From: Thermacetogenium sp. UBA5472
Lineage (GTDB): Bacteria > Bacillota > DSM-12270 > Thermacetogeniales > Thermacetogeniaceae
Assembly: GCA_002426495.1 (NCBI GenBank)
Contig: DIQC01000099.1
Coordinates: 10,227 to 16,137 of the forward strand
Reading direction: 5' to 3'
Length of the DNA stretch: 5,911 nucleotides
The notes below the pieces were generated by a model that was not told the DNA's origin, searched no databases, and saw only the letters and a program-made list of their open reading frames with translations. Both the position numbers and the translations under genes were made by a program. Position 1 is the stretch's first letter; every line of letters starts with the position of its first letter. This document shows, in pieces, positions 1 to 4,819 of this stretch.

Positions 1-180
1 GGCAGAGAACAGCCGGAACTCTACTTGTCTACTCTATTAGGAGCAATTCTTATTGGACTTATCACCTGGCTCCCCTATGCAGGTACACCAATAGGGTGGC
101 TGTTGAAAATTGCCGGCTTGGGAGCGGCAGCAGTCTCTCTGGTTAATCGGCTGCGGTATAAGCAAGGAGGAGTGCGATAG
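1..180 (+). CDS. C-terminal end of a membrane protein (5' end outside window)
   Basis: The first frame is open from the window edge to TAG at 178-180 and gives 59 residues. The fragment begins GREQPELYLSTLLGA and is mostly hydrophobic, with two likely membrane segments: about residues 11-25 (LLGAILIGLITWLPY) and 28-48 (GTPIGWLLKIAGLGAAAVSL). They are separated by a short turn rich in Pro and Gly, and a basic tail (NRLRYKQGGVR) follows, which suggests a cytoplasmic C-terminus. This two-helix ending with a 'W-L-P-Y-x-G' turn resembles the C-termini of some Firmicutes membrane proteins whose N-terminal part is a polymer-forming or beta-solenoid domain, but that part is not visible, so I assign no family. 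The 155 bases to the next gene contain no clear terminator, only a weak inverted repeat GCTGTC (180-185) / GACAGC (220-225) without a T-run. The reading frame is fairly secure; the function is unknown. Confidence 0.6.
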   Translation, partial: GREQPELYLSTLLGAILIGLITWLPYAGTPIGWLLKIAGLGAAAVSLVNRLRYKQGGVR

Positions 181-283
181 CTGTCCAAGAAGCCGCACCG
201 GAGGCGAAGGGCGATTGGAGACAGCGAACTGCTGAGCGTGTGGTATTAATGTTGAGGGATATTACAAAAGCTTTGCTAAACGC

Positions 284-312
284 TTGCATATCGCAATCAA
301 ATGAGGTATGCT
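284..312 (+). promoter_or_regulatory. Sigma-A-type promoter of the toxin-antitoxin pair, with possible operator
   Basis: A -35 box TTGCAT (284-289) and a -10 box TATGCT (307-312) are separated by 17 bases, the ideal spacing. The start of transcription would fall near 319, giving a leader of under 20 bases before the antitoxin. The inverted repeat GCATA (286-290) / TATGC (307-311) overlaps both boxes, with centres 21 bp apart, about two helical turns. Ribbon-helix-helix antitoxins usually repress their own promoter by binding such repeats, so this may be the operator. The operator role is inference, since the arms are only 5 bp long. Confidence 0.6.
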
Positions 313-335
313 GATAATAAAAGGAGACGATTCGT

Positions 336-641
336 ATGGCAAAAACATCAAGTGTATTTGCTCGTGTTGAGCCAGAGGTCAAAGAGCAGGCAGAAAAAGT
401 GCTTTCTCAACTTGGTATTCCCATGTCCAACGCTGTAAGTATGTTTTTAAGACAAATTGTTCTGCAACAGGGCATTCCTTTTGAAATAAAACTGCCGCAG
501 AAAAAACCATTGGCATACTCCTCTTTGACAAAGGAACAGTTCGATACTGAAATCGAAAAAGGTATGGATGATATAAGAAAAGGAAAGACTTGCTCACTTC
601 AAACCGTTGAAGAAGAAATGAGGAGAGATTATGGCATATGA
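336..641 (+). CDS. RelB/DinJ-family antitoxin
   Basis: This 101-residue protein is the antitoxin half of a type II toxin-antitoxin pair: it should bind and neutralise the toxin encoded next to it and repress their shared promoter. The N-terminus fits a RelB/DinJ ribbon-helix-helix DNA-binding domain. Residues 5-11 (SSVFARV) would form the beta strand, and the two helices follow in EPEVKEQAEKVLSQLGI and SNAVSMFLRQIVLQQGIPF, with the family-typical 'LG...S.A...FLRQIV...GIPF' pattern. The charged C-terminal part, about residues 60-101, would be the flexible toxin-wrapping tail. The ATG at 336 is preceded by AAGGAG (321-326) with 9 bases of spacing. The TGA stop overlaps the toxin start by four bases (ATGA, 638-641), so the two genes are probably translationally coupled. 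The base composition is more AT-rich than the flagellar genes, consistent with a mobile accessory module. Family assignment is confident; DNA binding is inferred. Confidence 0.9.
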   Translation: MAKTSSVFARVEPEVKEQAEKVLSQLGIPMSNAVSMFLRQIVLQQGIPFEIKLPQKKPLAYSSLTKEQFDTEIEKGMDDIRKGKTCSLQTVEEEMRRDYGI

Positions 642-949
642 GTTGGACTGTAGAGTATTCAACTCAAGCTAAGCAGGACTTAAGAAACATTTTTGAGTAT
701 ATTGCATATAATTTGTTGGAACCTGAAACTGCCGGTAGACAGGTACAGCGAATTATGAAAGAAATACGATCATTAAACGATATGCCATTACGCCATAGGA
801 TTTATGATGAAGAACCGTGGCAAAGTCAAGGACTTCGTTTTGTACCCGTAAATAATTACCTTGTGTTCTATCTTCCGATGGAGGAAAAGAACAGTGTCAG
901 CATTGTCCGTATTATATATAGCGGTCGAGATATCCGAAAACAACTGTGA
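638..949 (+). CDS. RelE/ParE-superfamily toxin
   Basis: This 103-residue protein is the toxin of the pair. The fold signature is that of the RelE/ParE superfamily: an N-terminal strand (SWTVEYSTQAKQDL), two helices (about residues 12-30 and 33-48, with 'NIFEYIAYNLLEPETAGRQV'), then a beta sheet carrying the hallmark 'GLRFVPVNNYLVFYLP' (about 65-80) and the C-terminal 'VSIVRIIYSGRDIRKQL'. The helix spacing and 'YIA.NL..PETA' look more ParE-like than RelE-like. ParE toxins poison DNA gyrase, whereas RelE toxins cut mRNA on the ribosome, and the sequence alone does not decide which applies here. The length is normal and no key region seems missing. The start ATG overlaps the antitoxin stop, and AGGAGAG at 621-627 inside the antitoxin gene is its ribosome binding site. 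No terminator is visible after the stop; a small GCGGA/TCCGC hairpin at 991-1003 lacks a T-run. Confidence 0.88.
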   Translation: MSWTVEYSTQAKQDLRNIFEYIAYNLLEPETAGRQVQRIMKEIRSLNDMPLRHRIYDEEPWQSQGLRFVPVNNYLVFYLPMEEKNSVSIVRIIYSGRDIRKQL

Positions 950-1112
950 CACATCCCGAATGACAACTCTACCTATTTTATTTATCCCGGGCGGATGTTC
1001 CGCGTCCCGAGAAGAAACCCATAGACCGGTTACGATCGATTCCCCGCTTTAGATGCTTTAGATAATGACAAATAATTCAACATTTAAAATAAAGAGATAG
1101 GGAGTGATATTA

Positions 1113-1447
1113 ATGTCAACAAAATATGAATCTCAGGGAGCTTCCTCCTATGATTACCACGCCCATGTACACGCTCATGGTGGAAAAACCACCTGCAATC
1201 TAGAACACGCTCACCTGCATCCAGGAGTTACCGGCACACCGCTGCCTGCAGATGCGGCAGCCATATACATGACAAACGTGGGGTTACCACCTTTGACCGC
1301 GGCCATACCCATGCCTATTTTTCAATGACCGGGCCGGCTATCTCCCTCCCCAAAGGATATCATACTCATTATGTATGTTTCGAGACAAATGAAGCCGATG
1401 GGCACAGACACCGAGTAATCGGATTTGTTGAGCCGTCTATGCACTGA
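1113..1447 (+). pseudogene. YmaF-family His-rich protein, broken by a one-base frameshift
   Basis: Two overlapping reading frames join into one YmaF-like protein of about 111 residues. The first runs from ATG 1113 (AGGGAGTG at 1099-1106 as ribosome binding site) through YDYHAHVHAHGGKTTC, LEHAHLHPGVTG and TPLPAD, ending near 1253. The family-like sequence then continues one frame over, from 1256 (GSHIHDKRGVTTFDRGHTHAY, TGPAISLPKGYHTHYVCFE, ADGHRHRVIGF) to TGA 1445-1447. Restoring a single base at about 1254, where GATGCGGC probably was GATGGCGGC, gives a continuous 'LPADGGSHIH' typical of the family. Without it, the original frame goes on to an unrelated stop at 1326-1328 and loses the conserved second half. 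YmaF proteins are small, rich in paired histidines ('HxH') and of unknown role; metal binding is only a guess from the histidines. Both halves look well conserved, so the break is recent, a sequencing error, or a recoding site. No convincing promoter was seen upstream. Confidence 0.8.
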
Positions 1448-1504
1448 TTACTGCGAATATCTGATAAAGAGAGGTTTTCGAAGTTATTCCTCGGCTGGAA
1501 TGGT

Positions 1505-1552
1505 TCTAGTTCAATAAAACTAGATAAAGCCGCAGATTGCTGCGGCTTTTTT
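1505..1552 (+). terminator. Rho-independent terminator after ymaF, preceded by a second hairpin
   Basis: The stem AAAGCCGCAG (1526-1535) pairs perfectly with CTGCGGCTTT (1540-1549) around a 4-base loop, and a run of six T follows at 1547-1552. This is a textbook intrinsic terminator for transcripts coming from the left (ymaF and possibly the toxin-antitoxin pair). Immediately upstream, TCTAGTT (1505-1511) and AACTAGA (1518-1524) form another 7-bp hairpin with a 6-base loop. The terminator core is 1526-1552. Confidence 0.92.
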
Positions 1553-1553
1553 A

Positions 1554-1582
1554 TTGACCATTTAATACGAAAAGAAGATAAT
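1554..1582 (+). promoter_or_regulatory. Near-consensus sigma-A promoter of the LiaF-like gene
   Basis: TTGACC (1554-1559) and GATAAT (1577-1582) are each one base from consensus and are separated by exactly 17 bases. The promoter lies directly after the ymaF terminator, so the LiaF-like gene is insulated from upstream transcription and has its own start near 1589, about 20 bases before the ATG. No extra operator repeat was seen, so the sequence suggests housekeeping-level expression rather than a LiaR-controlled stress promoter. Confidence 0.75.
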
Positions 1583-1608
1583 AGAACTACCACATTGAGG
1601 AGGAAAAA

Positions 1609-2355
1609 ATGAGAGGAAAAAGCATGATCTTTGTTGGTGGATTGATAGTGGTCATCGGTTTTATCTTTTTACTTAACAATTTGGGTTTGACCAGCATTGA
1701 GCTGGGCGATTTAGTAGTAACCTATTGGCCGATAATCCTGATCCTGTGGGGATTTGATGTAATGGGGCAGGAATTTGTAAACAAAGATAGTCGGAATGGA
1801 GAAAAAACAATCTATGCCAGCAGCATTATAACCGGACTGATTTTATTGGCGATCGGACTACTTATTCTAGGCCGGAATCTTGAGCTGTTTGATTTTGACC
1901 TATCTATTTTATGGAATGTGTTTTGGCCCCTTGTGGTGATCTTCATCGGCTGGATTCTGATTCGAGGAGCAAAAAATATGTCTGGTTCAGGAGGCACCCA
2001 TTGGGCGGTAATGAGCGGTCTAGAGTTTAAAAATAAGGGTTGGAAACTGGATGATTCCAATGTATACGCTGTGATGGGTGGAGTTGATATGGACATCACT
2101 GTGGCGGAATTTCCCGAACGCCAAGTAGATTTAAACCTGATGGTCATTATGGGCGGAATTGATATCCGTGTGCCTAGAGATGTAACCGTAATCAGCGAAG
2201 GAACAGCTGTCCTGGGGGGAGTAACCTTTTTGCAGGAAGAAGCCGGAGGGATCATCGCCAACAAACAAACAACGTACATAGGTGACCCGGAATCCCAGAA
2301 AAAGCTGGTTATCAAAGCCCTGGCAGTGCTGGGCGGAATTGAAGTGAAGCACTAG
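1609..2355 (+). CDS. LiaF-like membrane protein (cell-envelope stress regulator family)
   Basis: This 248-residue protein has four predicted membrane helices, at about residues 6-24, 37-54, 70-88 and 100-119. They form two similar halves, each with an aromatic-Trp-Pro motif (YWPIILILWGF at 39-49, FWPLVVIFIGW at 105-115), which is the LiaI/LiaF-like transmembrane pattern. The soluble C-terminal domain (about 130-248) repeats a 'V/I-M/L-G-G-hydrophobic' beta unit four times: AVMGGVDMDI near 154, MVIMGGIDIRV near 178, AVLGGVTF near 200 and AVLGGIEV near 239. This repeat is typical of the LiaF C-terminal domain. In Bacillus, LiaF inhibits the LiaRS two-component system that senses cell-wall antibiotics. 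No liaR or liaS lies nearby, so the partner here is unknown. The ATG at 1609 has GAGGAGG (1597-1603) 5 bases upstream; the next Met (1624) has a poorer site. The gene appears monocistronic. The family is confident, the regulatory role is inferred. Confidence 0.85.
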   Translation: MRGKSMIFVGGLIVVIGFIFLLNNLGLTSIELGDLVVTYWPIILILWGFDVMGQEFVNKDSRNGEKTIYASSIITGLILLAIGLLILGRNLELFDFDLSILWNVFWPLVVIFIGWILIRGAKNMSGSGGTHWAVMSGLEFKNKGWKLDDSNVYAVMGGVDMDITVAEFPERQVDLNLMVIMGGIDIRVPRDVTVISEGTAVLGGVTFLQEEAGGIIANKQTTYIGDPESQKKLVIKALAVLGGIEVKH

Positions 2356-2367
2356 TAAAGCAAGGAA

Positions 2368-2693
2368 ACGGTTCTCCTGTGTCAAAAGAACAACCATGAC
2401 AATATTTGACACAGCAAAATGGATGAAAGGATCCATTTATTCCCGTACTTTCACATTAACAACCATGACAGTGCCTGGCACAGGAGAATGGATGAAAATA
2501 TCATTTACTCCCGTGCTTTCACAGGAACCTTCCCCCTGATGGACCCATTGCGATGCAGCCTAGATCGGATGGGCGGTGCCCTTCCCCCTCCACAACCGAC
2601 TTTGTACCTGGACCAATCACAAGAACCGTCCCCGCGACCCCCCGATGTCCCCGTGTCACGACCCCCGTCCCCAGTGCACATCCCCGTGTCACG
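2368..2693. repeat. Non-coding array of degenerate inverted and direct repeats (REP/MITE-like)
   Basis: No credible gene lies between 2356 and 2778. The region holds layered repeats. (a) A tandem pair of about 69 bp, 2389-2457 and 2458-2525, is roughly four-fifths identical by eye and starts with the same 13 bases, AACAACCATGACA. (b) TTCTCCTGTG (2372-2381) has a perfect inverted partner CACAGGAGAA (2479-2488). (c) CTGTGTCAAA (2377-2386) is inverted at TTTGACACAG (2405-2414). (d) In the second copy the same spot is the compact palindrome GTGCCTGGCAC (2471-2481). (e) TTCACAGGAACCTTCCCC (2518-2535) and ATCACAAGAACCGTCCCC (2616-2633) match at 15 of 18 positions. (f) ACGGTTCT (2368-2375) is inverted at AGAACCGT (2622-2629). 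(g) TCCCCGTGTCACG occurs at 2648-2660 and 2681-2693. The shared theme 'CACAGGAGAACCGTCCCC' resembles palindromic intergenic repeats known from many bacteria, but the family name cannot be fixed here. Confidence 0.7.
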
Positions 2694-2704
2694 CTGAGCC
2701 AACT

Positions 2705-2744
2705 AAGAAGACCGCCTGCAGGAATCCCTTTAGGCGATCTTCTT
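2705..2744. terminator. Probable bidirectional terminator between the LiaF-like gene and flgE
   Basis: AAGAAGACCGCCT (2705-2717) pairs with AGGCGATCTTCTT (2732-2744) with one mismatch, giving a 13-bp stem around a 14-base loop. On the plus strand the stem ends in CTTCTTTATT, and on the minus strand in CTTCTTAGTT, so both sides have a moderately U-rich tail. It lies 34 bases beyond the flgE stop on the minus strand, and plus-strand transcription from the LiaF-like gene also meets it. It would end both converging transcripts. The tails are weaker than those of the terminator at 1526-1552. Confidence 0.7.
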
Positions 2745-2778
2745 TATTCAACCATAGTTATCCACTTGCTTATATCAG

Positions 2779-4362
2779 CTATCTTTTCAGATTGACCAGT
2801 TCCTGCAGCATCTCATCAGATGTTGTGATCACTCGGGAGTTAGCCTGGAACCCCCGCTGGGTAATGATCAGGTCTGTAAACTCTGAGGCAATGTCAACAT
2901 TGGACGATTCCAGAGAGCCGGGTCTGATCGCCCCCAGGCCGCCGATCCCAGACTCCCCGACAACCGGTTGCCCGGAGTTGCTGGAATGGGAAAACATTGA
3001 ATCCCCTTCTTGAGACAGCCCAGCCGGATTCGAGAAATTGGCCAGAGCGATCTGTGCCAAGGCCTGGGTTGTGCCATTGGAGAATACCCCGACGATCGTG
3101 CCTGTGTTGTCAAAGTTATAGCTTTGTAGAGAGCCATTCTTATAGCCATCCTGGTACCTTACAGTAACAGAGCTCTTGTCTGCATACTGTGTCACGTCCT
3201 GAAAATGAGGCGTGATTACCACATCCAGTGCCCCATTGTCAGGGGTGAATTCGATGGTCTCGTCCCCCGTTCCACTGCATTTGCCGCTGGCATCGATGGT
3301 GATCGTGCCAGAACCTTCCGGTGTGGGCGTGATATCGATTATGCCGGTAGGAGTTGACTTGGTCACTTCTGCCGCCCAGTCCCATTGACTATTTCCTACC
3401 CTGGTAAAGGTTGTTGTCACTGTATACTCATCCCCCAGGGAATCACAAACCGTTTGGCGGGCAACTCTGGATGCAGCTGGTGTAAAGTCGAGTGATTCGA
3501 TGGTGATAGGTAAGCTATCAATTGTAAACTGCTCTGGTGATCCTCCGTCAGCCGGCGGACTGATTGTCAGGTCACCCCCAACTAGCTCCACTGTCACACT
3601 GCCTGTTGACGCAGTAACTTTTCCGTCATTGCCCAGAGTAAGTGTCCCACTCCCCTCAACTTCCACATCAGGGTCATCAGAGGTGATCGACCAGTTATAG
3701 GTGTTAAAGGAGTCGGTGGCCTCCATTGTCAGCTTTAGCTTAGCGGTATTCCCACCAGCATCAGTTACTTCAAAAGTGGCTGTACCTGTGCCATTAGCAA
3801 AGAGAAGTGTCCCATTCGCACCGGCATCCAAATTCCCGGCATAGTCGATAGTTGTAGTGGGCTTTGCCGGCACTGACAATCCCTGTGTCGGTATATTGAT
3901 ATTCCCGATGGCTGCACTGCTATTGATGTCACCATCAACAGCGGTCCATCCCTGTACCCTCATCCCTGTTAATAAACTAACCAGGTTGCCCTCTTCGTCA
4001 AAATTAAAATTTCCTGCCCTTGTAAAATAATCCTGCTGACCATCGCTGACTATAAAGAAACCATCCCCACTGATACCGAGATCGGTTTCTTTCCCGGTAT
4101 CCTGCAGATTGCTACCAGCGAAAATGGTGTCAATACTGGCCACACTCACCCCAGGGCCCTTCTGCATAGGGTTTATGCCTCCTCGGCCGCCATCAACAGG
4201 TCGGCTGGCTCCCCTGCTGGTATGGTAGAGCATATCGGCAAAGGTAACCCTGCTCTTCTTGAATCCGGTTGTATTAACATTAGCAATATTATTACCAACA
4301 ACATCCATTCGTTCCTGGTGTGCCTTGAGTCCTGACACAGCAGCAAAAAGGGATGACATCAT
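2779..4362 (-). CDS. flgE: Flagellar hook protein FlgE, long form with duplicated middle module
   Basis: FlgE polymerises into the flagellar hook, the universal joint outside the cell, after export through the flagellar type III system. The N-terminus (MMSSLFAAVSGLKAHQERMD, then NNIANVNTTGFKKSR) is the classic rod/hook N-terminal motif, followed by the hook D1 region (GPGV at 69-72, ISGDGFFIVSDG at 97-108, YFTRAGNF at 112-119). The C-terminus (GSLESSNVDIASEFTDLII, then RGFQANSRVITTSDEMLQEL) is the matching helical D0 end. At 527 residues it is longer than the Salmonella hook protein (about 400). The extra length lies in about 195-385, where two diverged FlaE-like units follow each other (near 200-270 and 305-385). 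Cys306 and Cys362 are the only cysteines, unusual for a flagellar axial protein. The start at 4362 is chosen because AGGAGGT (4371-4377) sits 9 bases upstream; a second ATG at 4359 is possible. It is the last gene of the fliK-flgD operon. Confidence 0.95.
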   Translation of the reverse strand: MMSSLFAAVSGLKAHQERMDVVGNNIANVNTTGFKKSRVTFADMLYHTSRGASRPVDGGRGGINPMQKGPGVSVASIDTIFAGSNLQDTGKETDLGISGDGFFIVSDGQQDYFTRAGNFNFDEEGNLVSLLTGMRVQGWTAVDGDINSSAAIGNINIPTQGLSVPAKPTTTIDYAGNLDAGANGTLLFANGTGTATFEVTDAGGNTAKLKLTMEATDSFNTYNWSITSDDPDVEVEGSGTLTLGNDGKVTASTGSVTVELVGGDLTISPPADGGSPEQFTIDSLPITIESLDFTPAASRVARQTVCDSLGDEYTVTTTFTRVGNSQWDWAAEVTKSTPTGIIDITPTPEGSGTITIDASGKCSGTGDETIEFTPDNGALDVVITPHFQDVTQYADKSSVTVRYQDGYKNGSLQSYNFDNTGTIVGVFSNGTTQALAQIALANFSNPAGLSQEGDSMFSHSSNSGQPVVGESGIGGLGAIRPGSLESSNVDIASEFTDLIITQRGFQANSRVITTSDEMLQELVNLKR

Positions 4363-4370
4363 AATAAATG

Positions 4371-4377
4371 ACCTCCT
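4371..4377 (-). promoter_or_regulatory. Ribosome binding site fixing the flgE start
   Basis: On the minus strand this reads AGGAGGT, a near-perfect anti-16S match, 9 bases before the ATG at 4362 and 12 before the one at 4359. It rules out the in-frame ATG at 4449, whose extra 29 residues are Gly/Pro/Arg-rich and unlike any hook protein N-terminus. Confidence 0.9.
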
Positions 4378-4462
4378 AATTATGAGAGGAACCAGTATAT
4401 TCGATCCTGGCCCAGGGCCTCCTCCTCGAGGTCCAGCCCATACTCTCATTCAGATTTTATTT

Positions 4463-4819
4463 TTAAGCGATAACCGCGCTGTCGATATTTGTGAAAACCT
4501 TTCCCTTCATATGCGGTTGATCCACCGCAGTGATCACCGTTCTGTTCTTGACGCTCACTACCAGAGCAATGCCATCAATTAAAACCAACGAATCCCGGGC
4601 GCCCTTCTCCTCTGCCTTGTTTACAGCATCATTGATACGCTGTATATGACTAGGTGATAGGTCAATCTGCCTCCTGCTGACCATATCCTGGGCATGGCCG
4701 GAGAACTTTACCCTTTTGGCCAGAACATCCTCAAATGAGCTACCCGGCTCCTGAGGCCTTTTTGCCTGCCCCTTCTGCTGCGGCAGGATCGATTCTGGAA
4801 AATAGATCTTATCTACCAA
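4463..4819 (-). CDS. Small flagellar operon protein (TIGR02530 / DUF3766 type), TTG start
   Basis: This 118-residue protein matches, from memory, the conserved 'flagellar operon protein' family found between flgD and flgE in many Firmicutes. The family-like core is residues 37-118: VKFSGHAQDMVSRRQIDLSP, then an amphipathic helix (HIQRINDAVNKAEEKGARDS), then LVLIDGIALVVSVKNRTVIT and the ending KVFTNIDSAVIA. No signal peptide or membrane segment is visible, so it is probably cytoplasmic. Its biochemical role is not established; its position suggests an accessory role in hook assembly or export. The frame starts with TTG at 4819, directly after the flgD TAG (4820-4822). GAAGGA and GGGAG within the end of flgD can serve as ribosome binding sites, and there is no other Met before residue 46, beyond the start of the conserved core. 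Coupling to flgD translation is likely. A 100-base gap separates it from flgE. Confidence 0.85.
   Translation of the reverse strand: MVDKIYFPESILPQQKGQAKRPQEPGSSFEDVLAKRVKFSGHAQDMVSRRQIDLSPSHIQRINDAVNKAEEKGARDSLVLIDGIALVVSVKNRTVITAVDQPHMKGKVFTNIDSAVIA

Noticed and set aside
991..1003. Hairpin GCGGA/TCCGC as a terminator of the toxin gene
   Set aside because: The stem is only 5 bp with a 3-base loop and no T-run follows.
1059..1090. Promoter for ymaF using GATAAT (1061-1066) or TAAAAT (1085-1090)
   Set aside because: Neither has a credible -35 box at 16-18 bases upstream.
1369..1593. Minus-strand frame of 74 residues
   Set aside because: It is antisense to the conserved second half of ymaF and runs through the terminator and the LiaF-like promoter.
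1812..2315. Minus-strand frame of 167 residues inside the LiaF-like gene
   Set aside because: The plus-strand protein has clear membrane helices and LiaF repeats; the antisense product shows no recognisable domain.
2389..2693. CRISPR array
   Set aside because: There are only two diverged 69-bp tandem copies, no regular short repeats with unique spacers, and no cas genes.
2505..2702. Minus-strand frame of 65 residues, rich in Gly and Arg
   Set aside because: It is a translation of the repeat array (T-G-T-G-G-R-type low complexity), with no ribosome binding site or family resemblance.
2419..3013. Plus-strand open frames across the repeats and the flgE 3' end
   Set aside because: They are Pro/Arg/Ser-rich, overlap repeats and the well-supported flgE, and lack ribosome binding sites.
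4363..4449. Longer flgE reading frame starting at an ATG at 4449
   Set aside because: The extra 29 residues are Gly/Pro/Arg-rich, do not resemble FlgE, and lie before the strong ribosome binding site at 4371-4377.
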